From positions 372,001-436,000 of the forward strand of contig NZ_CP046908.1 in assembly GCF_009789575.1 (NCBI RefSeq): a stretch of 64,000 nucleotides of DNA, in the 5' to 3' direction. The DNA comes from Stappia indica. Lineage in GTDB: Bacteria; Pseudomonadota; Alphaproteobacteria; Rhizobiales; Stappiaceae. Below the pieces are notes generated by a model. The model had not been told where the DNA came from, did no database searches, and saw nothing but the letters and a program-made list of their open reading frames with translations. Positions within the stretch are counted from its first letter, which is position 1; every line of letters begins with the position of its first letter. The position numbers and the translations under genes are program-made. Below are positions 20,530 to 33,871 of the stretch, in pieces.

Positions 20530-22500
20530 TCAGGCCGCCGGGGCGGCCTGCGTGCTGTCCTGCGCCGCCGGATCGCCCGAACGCGCCTCGGCCTTGGGCA
20601 GCCCTCCGTCGCGGCCGAAATAGGTCGTCGTCGAGGGGAATGCGAAATCGGAGCCGTGCGCCCGCACGATGGTGCCGATCTCGACCAGCAGCTCTTCCTG
20701 GATCGTGAGAAACTCGACCCGGTCGGCCGTCGAGATGTAGGTGAACAGCTCGATATCGAGCGAATAGGCGCCGAATCCCACGAAGGAGACCCGCAGCGCC
20801 ACCTGGTCCATGACCCTCGGATGCCCCATCAGGTAGCTGCGGATCGCATCGACGACCGCAAGCATCGCCTTGGAGTCGGTCTCGTAGCGCAGGCCGAGCG
20901 TGTGGCGGAACAGCAGACGGTCGCGCCGGCTGAAGTTGACGATCTTGCGCCTGGCGAGATCGGAGTTCGAGACCGTGATCAGCGTGCGGTCGAGCGCGCG
21001 AATGCGCGTGGAGCGGATGCCGATGGCCTCGACGGTGCCGGCAAGCCCCTCGAACTCGCAATATTCCCCCACCCGCACCATCCGGTCGGCATAGAGGATG
21101 ACGCCGCCGATAAGGTTTTCCAGCGTCGGCTGGGCGGCAAGCGCGACGGCCAGGCCGCCGACGCCGAGGCCGGCGATGACGCCATAGACCGGAATGCCGA
21201 TCCGGGTGGCGCCATAGCCGAGCAGGACGACGGCGAGCGCGAAGCCGACCAGGCGGAAGGCCGAGAGCAGCAGGCTGGAATCGAGGCTTGCGGCCGGCAC
21301 GGCCGGGTTCTTCATCACCCAGCTCGCAAGCAGATCGACGGACTGGTAGGCGAACCAGGCGACGCTCGCCCACTGCAACGCCTCGCAGACGGCGCCGACG
21401 ACGATCATCGGGTCGCCGGTGATGTTCACCTGCACCTCGGCCAGATACCGGAAGGCGAGCGCCGTCAGGAACAGGCAGAGCGGATGCTGCATCCGCCGCA
21501 GGCGGCGGCGCACGTCGGAGAGAGGCACCGCCCGCCAGCGGTTCCAGCGCTGCAGTCCGAGCGGAACGGAAACGGCAGCGGCGACAAGCAGCGCCATCGC
21601 GATCCACTGCCAGACGGCCTGGTTGCCGAACTGGCCGCGAAGCCAGTCCGGCCCGGCAAGAATGAGATCGTACCAGCGCGGCGCCACGAGAGTGCCGGGC
21701 GTGTAGATGTAATAGGCATAAAGGTCCTCGCCGGCATCCGAGCGCGAGGGAAACAGCTTGACCGCCTCGTAGTCCTCGGGGATCCGGGCGACCGTCTGGC
21801 GGGAGACAAGATAGCGGACCTCGCCCTTCTCGGTCCCCACCTCGGCGATGACGAGATCCGTGCCGGGCAGCGTCCAGCGCGCCGGCAGATCGGCGGCCTC
21901 CTGTGCATCCAGGAAAGTGCCCGCCGCCTCTCCCGGAACGTTGTCGAGATCGGGCAGATAGATGCGGTCCAGAATCTCCTGGAACTGGAGCGTGATTTCC
22001 ACAGCGGTGCTCGCACGCGCCGTCTGCGGGATATCCGAAAGGTCGAAGACCTCGCCCGCCTTGTCGATGAACATCCGCACGACGGCGAGCTGCCGGTGCT
22101 GCTGTTCGGAGAGGAAGAGGTTGCCGCTGCCCTGAAACTCGTCGCGCACTTCGATCCAGAGCCGGCTGGCCTCGTGCATGAGCAGGAGGAAACTCTCCAG
22201 CGCAGCGCGCGGGCTCGATGTGTCCGGCGGGGCGATGGGATAGTCGCGGAACAGGCGCTGGAGATCGGGAATGCGGCTCCTGATCTCGCTCTCCACCTCA
22301 TCGGAGGAGATCTTGCCGGCCTCGCTCGGAGCGTCCGGCTGCTGCAGCAGGGCCTGCTGCGCCGGGACTTGCAGCCCGGCGTCCTGTGCCCCTGCAGGAC
22401 CGGCAAGCGGCCCCACGACGACCAGCAGAAGCGCCAGGGCGCCAAGCCAGGCAAACCCGCGTGCGCCTGCCGACCGAAATCCGTCTGTACCGCTTCGCAA
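20530..22500 (-). CDS. Mechanosensitive ion channel family protein (MscS-like)
   Basis: Large MscS-superfamily channel, inner membrane, expected to open under hypo-osmotic tension. 656 aa from a TTG at 22500 (GGGGA upstream); a TTG at 22518 would add six residues, and no ATG/GTG fits the signal peptide. Signal peptide ends about residue 38 (AGPAGA|QD). A periplasmic helical domain of about 240 residues follows, then about five membrane segments. The pore-lining helix and hinge are GLGVGGLAVALAAQ-PTLENLIGG near 455. The cytoplasmic beta domain has EGLAGTVEAIGIRSTRIRAL and a C-terminal alpha/beta domain. It converges on trmFO. The ligand or exact tension class cannot be told from sequence. Confidence 0.85.
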   Translation of the reverse strand: MRSGTDGFRSAGARGFAWLGALALLLVVVGPLAGPAGAQDAGLQVPAQQALLQQPDAPSEAGKISSDEVESEIRSRIPDLQRLFRDYPIAPPDTSSPRAALESFLLLMHEASRLWIEVRDEFQGSGNLFLSEQQHRQLAVVRMFIDKAGEVFDLSDIPQTARASTAVEITLQFQEILDRIYLPDLDNVPGEAAGTFLDAQEAADLPARWTLPGTDLVIAEVGTEKGEVRYLVSRQTVARIPEDYEAVKLFPSRSDAGEDLYAYYIYTPGTLVAPRWYDLILAGPDWLRGQFGNQAVWQWIAMALLVAAAVSVPLGLQRWNRWRAVPLSDVRRRLRRMQHPLCLFLTALAFRYLAEVQVNITGDPMIVVGAVCEALQWASVAWFAYQSVDLLASWVMKNPAVPAASLDSSLLLSAFRLVGFALAVVLLGYGATRIGIPVYGVIAGLGVGGLAVALAAQPTLENLIGGVILYADRMVRVGEYCEFEGLAGTVEAIGIRSTRIRALDRTLITVSNSDLARRKIVNFSRRDRLLFRHTLGLRYETDSKAMLAVVDAIRSYLMGHPRVMDQVALRVSFVGFGAYSLDIELFTYISTADRVEFLTIQEELLVEIGTIVRAHGSDFAFPSTTTYFGRDGGLPKAEARSGDPAAQDSTQAAPAA

Positions 22501-22518
22501 TATCTTGTCCCCGCCCAA

Positions 22519-22547
22519 GCCGGTTGCTGCCTATTTCCTAAACCGGC
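22519..22547 (-). terminator. Possible terminator after the sec-associated operon
   Basis: GCCGGTT-N15-AACCGGC, a perfect 7-bp stem, sits between the squalene-synthase-like gene and the mscS-like gene. The loop is long and there is no clear T run on the minus strand, so the assignment is weak. Confidence 0.35.
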
Positions 22548-22607
22548 GGCGAGCCTGGAGGAGAAAGCTGAAATCGATGTTAAGGGCGCGGTGCGGCAAG
22601 CCCCAGC

Positions 22608-23486
22608 TTACGCGAGGGAGCTGCGGCAGCCCTTGCGCGCGCGGCGCCAGGAGCGCCACAGGATCCAGTGCTTGGCGAGCGGCGACAGGTCGGCGACCGA
22701 GTTGAGCGGATCTTCGCCCCGCCGCTCGATCCGCGACAGCAGCGGCTCCGCCAGACAGACCGGCAGGAAGGCGGGGATCGCCTCGCCCGGAACGTCGCCG
22801 ATGCGCCGGCGCAGTTCGTGGAGGTGTCGGCGAGCGATGGCGACGAGATCGGAAATCACGCCCTTGAGCTCCGGCGTCGGCTCGCCTGCGAACACGCGCT
22901 CGCGGTCGACGCCGTGCGCATCCAGCATGTCGCCCGGCAGGTAGAGCTGGCGGCGGCGGGCATGCCAGGGCAGAGCGCGCAAAAGCCCGGTGATGGCATA
23001 GGCGACGCCCGCATGGCCGGCCGCCTCCGCCGTGCCGGGATCGCGCCCCTGGCACAGGATCATCGCGGCCAGCTGGATCAGCACCGACGAGGTCTCGCCC
23101 GCATAGCCTTCCAGATCGCCGAGCGTCGGCATCGGGTCGTCGTAGAGATCGAAGACCCGTGCGTCGATCAGGTTGACGAAGGGCGCGAGCGGCAGGGAAT
23201 TGGCGGCGATGGTCTGCCGAATGGCGCCGGCAACCGGGTGCTGGTCGACATCGGCCCCTGCCGGCGCCTCCAGCGTGTCCCGCCACCACTGGAAGCGGAT
23301 CTCGCCGGGCATGGGATCGGAGACGATCTCGCGCGCCCGCGCGATCTCCATGTTGAACGCATAGAGCGCGGCAAGCCCGTCCTGCGCCGCTCCACCGGTG
23401 TAGAGCAGCGACAGGTAACGGTCGAAGTCGAACTTGCGCACGAGGGAGAGGCAATGGCCGTCCCCCGTGCCATCCTTGGCCCACAT
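22608..23486 (-). CDS. Squalene/phytoene synthase family protein (NDUFAF6-like)
   Basis: 292 aa with the all-helical trans-isoprenyl diphosphate synthase fold. Visible segments are FDFDRYLSLLYTGGAAQDGL near 20, the first aspartate-rich equivalent AREIVSDPMPGEIRFQWWRD, and DLEGYAGETSSVLIQLAAMI. The catalytic Asp clusters (DxxxD) are poorly kept: the first reads AREIVSD, and there is no clear second DDVxD. With the Mth938 gene next to secF upstream, this matches the bacterial relatives of mitochondrial NDUFAF6, a complex I assembly factor, better than a carotenoid enzyme; no crt or hpn genes are nearby. The exact biochemical role is unknown. Last gene of the yajC-secD-secF-Mth938 run. Confidence 0.8.
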   Translation of the reverse strand: MWAKDGTGDGHCLSLVRKFDFDRYLSLLYTGGAAQDGLAALYAFNMEIARAREIVSDPMPGEIRFQWWRDTLEAPAGADVDQHPVAGAIRQTIAANSLPLAPFVNLIDARVFDLYDDPMPTLGDLEGYAGETSSVLIQLAAMILCQGRDPGTAEAAGHAGVAYAITGLLRALPWHARRRQLYLPGDMLDAHGVDRERVFAGEPTPELKGVISDLVAIARRHLHELRRRIGDVPGEAIPAFLPVCLAEPLLSRIERRGEDPLNSVADLSPLAKHWILWRSWRRARKGCRSSLA

Positions 23487-23568
23487 TCAGGGACACCTAG
23501 CGCGCGAGGGGGAAATGGGGAGCCCGAAACGGGCAGAAGGGAGCGAAAGGACGACCGGCCGGGGCCGG

Positions 23569-23967
23569 TCAGTCCACCGCCAGCAGGACCGCGGCGACCG
23601 CCCGGTCCTCGGAGAGAAGCACATTATAGGTCCTGACTGCCGCGCCGGTGGACATCGGGTCGGCCATGATGCCGGCTTCGCGCGCCGCCGAGCGCAGGTC
23701 CGCGGTCAGCGGCACGAGGTCCGCCCCGGTGCCGACCAGGAGCACCTCGATATCCGCGACCTCCTCGAAGACACGCTCCAGCGCATCCCGGTCGAGCTGC
23801 TTCGGCGCCAGGTCCGCAAACCCGTAGATGCCGCTGGGAACGCACAGGATCGAGCCGCGATGCGACATGCCGGCAAAGCGGAAGCCGCCACCGCCATAGG
23901 CCTCGATCGGCGCGCGGCCGGGAAAGTGCGCGTCGCGAATGACGATGCCCTGTCCGCGGCCGGCCAT
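23569..23967 (-). CDS. Mth938-like domain protein (DUF498; NDUFAF3-like)
   Basis: 132 aa from the ATG at 23967 (AGGGAGA 8 nt upstream). The whole chain is one Mth938 domain. Visible are VIRDAHFPGRAPIEAYGGGG, LCVPSGIYGFADLAP and the cap motif EVLLVGTGADLVPLTADLRS. Human NDUFAF3, a complex I assembly factor, has the same fold, and bacterial homologues typically follow secF, as here (22 bp). A role in complex I assembly in this bacterium is an inference from that relationship. The open frame extends upstream into secF sequence without similarity. Confidence 0.85.
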   Translation of the reverse strand: MAGRGQGIVIRDAHFPGRAPIEAYGGGGFRFAGMSHRGSILCVPSGIYGFADLAPKQLDRDALERVFEEVADIEVLLVGTGADLVPLTADLRSAAREAGIMADPMSTGAAVRTYNVLLSEDRAVAAVLLAVD

Positions 23968-23989
23968 GTGCTGGTCTCCCTGCCGGCGA

Positions 23990-24964
23990 TCAGGCGGAGG
24001 CGGCCGAGGAGCCGCCCGCGGACGCCTTGCCCTCGCCGCCGTCCGGCGTGTCCCCGTCCTCGCCGGCAATGCTCGACGGGCGCAGGTTCAGCAGGATCAG
24101 GAAGGGCGCGGCCAGGAAGACCGACGAATAGGTGCCGATCACCACGCCGAAGATCATCGCCAGCGTGAAGGAACGGATCACCTCGCCGCCGAAGAAGTAG
24201 AGCGCGGCGAGCGCCAGCAGCGTGGTCAGCGAGGTCATCACCGTGCGCGACAGCATCTCGTTGATCGAGCGGTCGAGGAGCTCGGGCAGCGGCTGCTTCT
24301 TGTACTTGCGCAGGTTCTCGCGCACGCGGTCGTAGACGACGACGGTGTCGTTCAGCGAATAGCCGATGATCGTCAGGATCGCCGCGATGCTCGACAGCGA
24401 GAAGTCGAGCTGCAGCACCACGAACAAGCCTATCGTGACGACGATGTCGTTGATCGTCGTCAGGATCGCGCCGACGGCGAAATGCCATTCGAAGCGGAAC
24501 CAGATGTAGAACATGATGACGAGCAGCGAGGCGACGACGGCGATCAGGCCGGCCTGGGCCAGCTCGCCGGACACGCGCGGGCCGACCACCTCGACGCGGC
24601 GGAACTCGACGCTCTCGGCGAAGCTCTCGCGCACCAGCGACACGACCGCCTGCTGCGCCATCTCGCCGCCTTCCGGCTGCTGCACGCGCACCAGGACCTC
24701 GTCAGGACCGCCGAACTGCTGCACCTGGACGTCGCCCAGATTGAGCGTGCCGAGCTGGGTGCGGATCGACGAGATGTCGGCGGGCGATTCCATCGTCTTC
24801 ATTTCGAAAACGGTGCCGCCGCGGAAGTCGATGCCGAAGTTCAGGCCGACCGAGAAGAACAGCGCGATGGAGGCGAGGAACATGACCGCCGACAGCGGAT
24901 AGGACACCGTCCTGAACCGCATGAAGGCGATGTGTGTGTTGTCCGGGACAATCTTCAAGAGCAT
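23990..24964 (-). CDS. secF: Protein translocase subunit SecF
   Basis: Inner-membrane RND-type partner of SecD that uses the proton motive force to pull preproteins through SecYEG. The product is 324 aa with six membrane segments and a small periplasmic domain (about 50-140). Motifs: GLNFGIDFRGGTVFEMKT after TM1 (the SecF signature D-F-x-G-G), VVASLLVIMFYIWFRFEWHF, YSLNDTVVVYDRVRENLRKY in TM4-5 and the terminal FGVVIGTYSSVFLAAP. A short acidic/alanine tail ends the chain. [16 protein letters not shown] precedes the ATG. It is 18 bp downstream of secD. Confidence 0.96.
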   Translation of the reverse strand: MLLKIVPDNTHIAFMRFRTVSYPLSAVMFLASIALFFSVGLNFGIDFRGGTVFEMKTMESPADISSIRTQLGTLNLGDVQVQQFGGPDEVLVRVQQPEGGEMAQQAVVSLVRESFAESVEFRRVEVVGPRVSGELAQAGLIAVVASLLVIMFYIWFRFEWHFAVGAILTTINDIVVTIGLFVVLQLDFSLSSIAAILTIIGYSLNDTVVVYDRVRENLRKYKKQPLPELLDRSINEMLSRTVMTSLTTLLALAALYFFGGEVIRSFTLAMIFGVVIGTYSSVFLAAPFLILLNLRPSSIAGEDGDTPDGGEGKASAGGSSAASA

Positions 24965-24982
24965 GGTCTTTTCTCCCGGCGC

Positions 24983-26593
<1,611 letters not shown>

Positions 26594-26670
26594 GACGTTG
26601 CCGCTTCTGGTGTTCCGGCGGGCCGCCTGCTGACGATCCGCCGGACTGGGAAAAGGTTAGACCCGAAAGG

Positions 26671-27006
26671 TCAGCCGTTGTCCTTGACGGGCTCGGACTT
26701 GGACCGGACTTCCGTGATCATGCTGCGCACGGCGCGCACCTTCAGCCCTTCGGCCAGTTCCAGCTGCACTTCGCTGTCGTCCACCACCTTGGAGACCTTG
26801 CCGATCAGACCGCCGGCGGTCACGACCGTGTCGCCGCGGCGCAGGTTCGCGACCAGCTCCTGGTGCTGCTTCATGCGCTGGCGCTGCGGGCGGATGATCA
26901 GGAAATACATGATCACGAAGATCAGCACGAACGGCAGCAGCGACATCAGAAGGTCGGTCGAGCCACCGGCGCCGGCTCCCTGCGCATAGGCTGGCGAAAT
27001 CAGCAT
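26671..27006 (-). CDS. yajC: Preprotein translocase subunit YajC
   Basis: Small accessory of the SecDF complex. 111 aa from the ATG at 27006, which has GGGAG at the right spacing; a second ATG six bases upstream lies too close to that site. A hydrophobic segment LLMSLLPFVLIFVIMYFLII near residue 20 precedes RPQRQRMKQHQELVANLRRG and the YajC motif GDTVVTAGGLIGKV. First gene of the operon, expressed from the promoter at 27086-27113. Confidence 0.95.
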   Translation of the reverse strand: MLISPAYAQGAGAGGSTDLLMSLLPFVLIFVIMYFLIIRPQRQRMKQHQELVANLRRGDTVVTAGGLIGKVSKVVDDSEVQLELAEGLKVRAVRSMITEVRSKSEPVKDNG

Positions 27007-27085
27007 GTACATCTCCCTTAGCCGCCCGTGTATCGCGTTTTCGCGATCACTCCACGAGGCCGGCTCCTGAATGAAAGTCGCGCGG

Positions 27086-27113
27086 ACTATACAAGTCGCG
27101 CCGGTCTTTGCAA
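27086..27113 (-). promoter_or_regulatory. Promoter of yajC-secD-secF
   Basis: Minus strand: -35 TTGCAA (27108-27113), 16-nt spacer, -10 TATAGT (27086-27091), about 80 bp upstream of yajC. Confidence 0.65.
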
Positions 27114-27261
27114 GACGAACCGCGCGGTTCGCGGCCCGCTTCCGCCGGTGTTTTCCCGGCTTTGGCGCAGCCGTCGACCGTGCTAGGAAATTCCCCCCGC
27201 ACTTCTGCTGCCGGTCATCTTGACCCGGCAGGCCCCATCACAAAAGACCCACGGCACAGAT

Positions 27262-28158
27262 ATGGATCCCGCACAGCAGTACAAGACCCAGGTCGACCAA
27301 CTGGCCAGCCGCCTCGACACCTTGATCGAGCTGATTTCCCGCGCGGTGCCGCCGGCCCGCCCTGCCCCGGACTTTGCCGCCGCCGACGCCTTCGTCTGGC
27401 AGGCCGACACGAGTTCGCTGGAGCCGGTGGCGAAGGTCAACCGGGTGGATATCGGCCTGCTGCAGGGCGTCGACCGGGCCCGCGACCAGCTGGTCGACAA
27501 CACCATGCGCTTTGCCAGCGGCTTTGCCGCCAACAACGTCCTTCTGTGGGGCGCGCGCGGCATGGGCAAGTCGTCGCTGGTCAAGGCGACCCATGCCCAT
27601 GTCAACGCCGAGCTGGCGGGCCGCGGCCTGCCCGACCGGCTGAAGCTGATCGAGATCCACCGCGAGGACATCGAGAGCCTGCCGGCCCTGATGAAGCTGG
27701 TGAAGGCCGGCGGCCACCGCACCATCGTCTATTGCGACGATCTCAGCTTCGACAGCGGCGACGCCTCCTACAAGTCGCTGAAGGCCGCGCTCGACGGCGG
27801 CATCGAGGGCCGGCCCGACACGGTGCTGTTCTACGCCACCTCCAACCGCCGCCACCTCTTGCCGCGCGACATGATCGAGAACGAGCGCTCGACCGCGATC
27901 AATCCGGGCGAGGCGGTGGAGGAGAAGGTCTCCCTCTCCGACCGCTTCGGCCTGTGGCTCGGCTTCCACAAATGCAGCCAGGACGAGTTCCTCGCGATGA
28001 TCGACGGCTACGTGACGCATTACGGCCTCGACTACGACCCGGCGACCTTGCGCGCCGAGGCGCTGGAATGGTCGACCACCCGCGGCAGCCGCTCGGGCCG
28101 CGTCGCCTTCCAGTTCATCCAGGACCTCGCCGGCCGGCTCGGCCGCAGCCTCGCCTGA
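27262..28158 (+). CDS. DUF815 family AAA-type ATP-binding protein
   Basis: 298 aa from the ATG at 27262; a TTG at 27220 would add 14 residues. A helical N-terminus (about 1-80) precedes an AAA-like core with Walker A WGARGMGKSSLVKA near 95, Walker B RTIVYCDDLSF near 160 and sensor-1 VLFYATSNRRHLLPRDM near 190. The family is widespread and uncharacterised. In rhizobia it commonly lies beside yajC, and here it is divergent from it, sharing a 255-bp intergenic region. No regulatory site was recognised on its own side. Confidence 0.85.
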   Translation: MDPAQQYKTQVDQLASRLDTLIELISRAVPPARPAPDFAAADAFVWQADTSSLEPVAKVNRVDIGLLQGVDRARDQLVDNTMRFASGFAANNVLLWGARGMGKSSLVKATHAHVNAELAGRGLPDRLKLIEIHREDIESLPALMKLVKAGGHRTIVYCDDLSFDSGDASYKSLKAALDGGIEGRPDTVLFYATSNRRHLLPRDMIENERSTAINPGEAVEEKVSLSDRFGLWLGFHKCSQDEFLAMIDGYVTHYGLDYDPATLRAEALEWSTTRGSRSGRVAFQFIQDLAGRLGRSLA

Positions 28159-28246
28159 CGGCGGCCTTTGCGCAAAACCGCAGGTTGAACAGACACCATC
28201 CCGTCCCCACCTGCCCGACACGGACGGCGGAACCAATGGGGACGGG

Positions 28247-29323
28247 ATGCGCAAACCAGCAAGGACAGGCCGCAGGCTCATCGCGGTCGCGATTCTCGTT
28301 GTTCTCGGCCTTGCGGCCGTGGCCCTCGCCCTGCCCGGCCTTTCCGACTTCGATCTGGACGCGCGCGACCAGCGCGAGCTGCCGTTCACGGCGGGCGGCG
28401 CAACGCTGTCCGGAACCCTGCTCCTGCCGGACGGGGCTGGAGAACACCCCGACGCCGTGGCCCTGCTGGTGCACGGCGACGGACCGCAGGACCGCTGGTC
28501 GAACGGCGGCTATCTCCCGCTCGTCAACGCACTGCTCGATCGTGGCATCGCCGTCTACTCCTGGGACAAGCCGGGGATCGGCGCCAGCACCGGCGACTGG
28601 CTGGACCAGTCGATGCAGGACCGCACCGAGGAAGCCCGTGCCGCCTGGGCGGCCGTTGCACAGGCCCTGCCGCAAGCGCGCGGGCGCATCGGCTTTCTCG
28701 GATTCTCGCAAGCGGGTTGGGTGCTGCCGGCGCTTGCCGCCCACGACGGCCCCAGGCCGACCTTCTTCGTGCTGGTGGGCGGGGCGGTCAGCTGGCAGCG
28801 GCAGGGCGACTATTTCACCACGCGCCGGCTGGAGGCCGAAGGCCGCACGCCGGAAGAGATCGCGCAGCAGCTGATCGAGGCCGAACGAAGCGAGGAGGAG
28901 ATGTTCTCCGCTCTCGCCGCCGGCACGCTGCCCGAGGTGGACGCGGCCCGGCAGATGGGGACGTCGGTGGAGCGTCTCGCCTTCATCCGGCGCAACCGCC
29001 ATGCGGACGCCAGCGACGCCATCGCGCAAGTGGATACGCCGTTCCTGGCCGTGTGGGGAGAAGAAGATCTGAATGTCGATCCGCAGGCGAATGCGGGCGA
29101 CTATCGGCAGCTGCTCCCGCCCTCCCCGCACCATCGCGTCGAGGTGCTGCCGGACGCAACGCACGGGCTGCTGCGGGCGGGCCTGTTCGGCTACCAGCTC
29201 GCCGACGAGATGCCCTGGTATGCAAAGGGCGCCTTCCTGCTGCTCGGCCGCGAGGCCTACGCGGAAGGCGCCATTCCGCTTGTCGGGGACTGGATCGTGA
29301 AGACGGTGCAAGGCGCAAACTGA
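28247..29323 (+). CDS. Alpha/beta hydrolase, membrane-anchored or secreted
   Basis: 358 aa. A basic N-terminus and one hydrophobic helix (about 10-30) form a signal anchor or signal peptide. The hydrolase core shows the oxyanion region LLVHGDGP (73-80), strand-turn SWDKPGIGAS, nucleophile elbow GFLGFSQAG with Ser154, a likely catalytic Asp in VWGEEDLNVD and the His in PDATHGLLRAG. These are the complete triad elements of serine esterases/peptidases. The substrate is unknown. It lies 88 bp after the DUF815 gene on the same strand and converges on the DUF2155 gene. Confidence 0.85.
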   Translation: MRKPARTGRRLIAVAILVVLGLAAVALALPGLSDFDLDARDQRELPFTAGGATLSGTLLLPDGAGEHPDAVALLVHGDGPQDRWSNGGYLPLVNALLDRGIAVYSWDKPGIGASTGDWLDQSMQDRTEEARAAWAAVAQALPQARGRIGFLGFSQAGWVLPALAAHDGPRPTFFVLVGGAVSWQRQGDYFTTRRLEAEGRTPEEIAQQLIEAERSEEEMFSALAAGTLPEVDAARQMGTSVERLAFIRRNRHADASDAIAQVDTPFLAVWGEEDLNVDPQANAGDYRQLLPPSPHHRVEVLPDATHGLLRAGLFGYQLADEMPWYAKGAFLLLGREAYAEGAIPLVGDWIVKTVQGAN

Positions 29324-29354
29324 GGACATACGGGCCCTCGTCCGCGCCTGTCGC

Positions 29355-29888
29355 TTACATCGGCGGCTTGAGCCGCGGGAGAACCTGGTCGGGGCCGAGC
29401 TCCGGCTTGGTGCCGGCCAGCGGATCCTCGCCGGCGGCCGCTTCCGCCGAGATCGGCGGGCCGCTGTAGTTGGGCGGCGGGGCAACGCTGGAGGACTGCT
29501 TGCAGTCGGTCAGCCACACGTCGTAGACGGCGTGTTCGACCGCGTGCAGGCCGGGGCTCGCCGCGAACATCCACCCGGTGAAGATCCGCCGCACCTCGTT
29601 GTTCAGCGTGATCTCGTCCACCTCGACGAAGGCGGTGGTCTGCGGCGCCTCGGTCTCGGGGCGGGTGTTGCACTGGCGCGGCGTCACCTGCAGCGCGCCG
29701 AACTGCACCGTCTCGCCGATATAGACGTCGAAGCTGATGATGCGGCCGGTGATCTTGTCGAGACCCGAGAACACGGCGACCGGGTTCTCGATCTTTTCGG
29801 CAAGGGCCGGCGACAGGCCCGTCAACAGCACCATCGCCGCGCCCGCCACACCGGGCAGGAAGCTCCGCAACTCCGCAGCCAGCTTCAT
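29355..29888 (-). CDS. DUF2155 domain protein, exported
   Basis: 177 aa from the ATG at 29888, with GAGGGAA upstream; a GTG six bases earlier is less well placed. Signal peptide to about residue 30 (SPALA|EK). The DUF2155 domain covers about 35-130. It contains AVFSGLDKITGRIISFDVYI, cysteine-bearing TPRQCNTRPETEAPQTTAFV and IFTGWMFAASPGLHAVEHAV, then VYDVWLTDCK. A proline-rich tail ends the chain. Function is unknown; alphaproteobacterial, probably periplasmic. It follows valS by 28 bp and may be cotranscribed with it. Confidence 0.85.
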   Translation of the reverse strand: MKLAAELRSFLPGVAGAAMVLLTGLSPALAEKIENPVAVFSGLDKITGRIISFDVYIGETVQFGALQVTPRQCNTRPETEAPQTTAFVEVDEITLNNEVRRIFTGWMFAASPGLHAVEHAVYDVWLTDCKQSSSVAPPPNYSGPPISAEAAAGEDPLAGTKPELGPDQVLPRLKPPM

Positions 29889-29916
29889 CCGCACTTCCCT
29901 CGCTCAGCTTGCCGGA

Positions 29917-32760
<2,844 letters not shown>

Positions 32761-32870
32761 CGGTTTTCCCGGGGATTTGAGAACTGATCGCGTGGTTACT
32801 CGCTGGCGCGGCGCCAAGTCAACCATTGCGCGGTGGCATCGCGCGGTGGCGGGGGCGCCACCGGAAACGA

Positions 32871-32895
32871 AAACGCCGCCCGGTGGGCGGCGTTT
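32871..32895 (-). terminator. Intrinsic terminator downstream of popZ
   Basis: Perfect 11-bp stem AAACGCCGCCC / GGGCGGCGTTT with a 3-nt loop. On the minus strand the closing arm ends in TTT followed by TCG. It would separate popZ from valS. Confidence 0.7.
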
Positions 32896-32918
32896 CGAGC
32901 GGAAGCAGCGCCTGGGGC

Positions 32919-33593
32919 TCAGCGCCCGCGCGATACCCGCTCGATCTCCTGGCGTACGAGCCGCTCCACCAGAGGCGGAAGGTTCTCGTCGAGCCAGCCC
33001 TTCAGCATCGGCCGCAGCATCTCCTTGACGAGATCCTCCAGCGTGCGGGCATTGTTGGACAGGATCGTGCCGGCGAGATTGTGGAACGCCGCCTGGACCG
33101 CCTGGTTGGCGTCGGGAGACAGCAGGTCCTCGCCGTCCGGGCCAGCAGCGGCACGGGGCGCCGCGCGCGGGGCGGGCCTGGGCGCGGGCGCCGGCTCGGG
33201 CTCCTCGTCGACGAAGGCGACATCGCCGGCCTCGTCGTCGTCGGACCCCAGTCCCTCGACCATGTCGAAGGTATCCATGTCGTCTTCGGCCTCGACCGCC
33301 TGGGCCTCGGTCAGCTCCAGCACGTCGTCGGCATCGGCCTCGGCGTCCACCTCGGCTTCGGCTTTCGCCGCCACCGGCTCCTCGATCTCCACCTCGATCT
33401 CGTCGTCGCCGGCGGAATCGAACAGCTTGTCGAGGTCGTCCTGCGACATCTCCTCGCCGGCGGCGGGCATCGCCTCTTCCGGCTCGGCCGCTGCCTTCCC
33501 GCCTGCAGACGTGTCTTCATCGGAGATGATCCGGCGAATGGACGCCAGGATTTCTTCCATTGAAGGTTCTTGAGCTTGACTGGCGTTGGCCAT
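32919..33593 (-). CDS. popZ: Polar organizing protein PopZ (DUF2497)
   Basis: Self-assembling pole-organising hub that anchors the ParB-origin complex and polarity factors. 224 aa. The conserved N-terminal helix [20 protein letters not shown] (9-28) binds client proteins. A long, highly acidic, alanine/proline-rich disordered linker (about 30-145) follows. The C-terminal oligomerisation helices include [20 protein letters not shown] and [20 protein letters not shown]. The architecture equals Caulobacter PopZ (177 aa) with a longer linker. A -10-like TATAGT lies upstream near 33700, without a clear -35. It lies between tolC and valS. Confidence 0.92.
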   Translation of the reverse strand: MANASQAQEPSMEEILASIRRIISDEDTSAGGKAAAEPEEAMPAAGEEMSQDDLDKLFDSAGDDEIEVEIEEPVAAKAEAEVDAEADADDVLELTEAQAVEAEDDMDTFDMVEGLGSDDDEAGDVAFVDEEPEPAPAPRPAPRAAPRAAAGPDGEDLLSPDANQAVQAAFHNLAGTILSNNARTLEDLVKEMLRPMLKGWLDENLPPLVERLVRQEIERVSRGR

Positions 33594-33799
33594 ACCGATC
33601 CCCGCACTCGAAAACTCTGCGTCCGGCCCAGGGGCCGGGAAGCTTCTGACCGTCTGCAGCCCTTGGTGGAACTGCCGAGTCGATCACGAAAAACTATAAC
33701 GTGTTAAGCCGCCGGGGGAAACGCACCACCGCGCCGCGATGCCCCATGCCGACCCGAACGGGCCAACAATTCCCCGATTCGGGCCATTTTGCACGAAAA

Positions 33800-33825
33800 A
33801 CCGCCCCTGAACTCCCAGGAGCGGT
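33800..33825 (-). terminator. Intrinsic terminator of tolC
   Basis: Stem ACCGC(C)CCTG / CAGG(A)GCGGT with a 6-nt loop; on the minus strand it is followed by TTTTTCG. It lies about 50 bp downstream of the tolC stop. Confidence 0.75.
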
Positions 33826-33871
33826 CCTTCCCGATGCAGCAGTGCGGACGGGACGGGCCCGCCGCTTTCGC

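Noticed and set aside
22608-23486. A carotenoid or hopanoid biosynthesis enzyme (phytoene/squalene synthase)
   Set aside because: No crt or hpn neighbours, the Asp-rich motifs are poorly kept, and linkage to secF-Mth938 fits the NDUFAF6-like group better.
33690-33710. A CtrA half-site-like TTAAC next to the popZ -10 region
   Set aside because: The second TTAA half is missing at the required spacing, so it is not a CtrA box.
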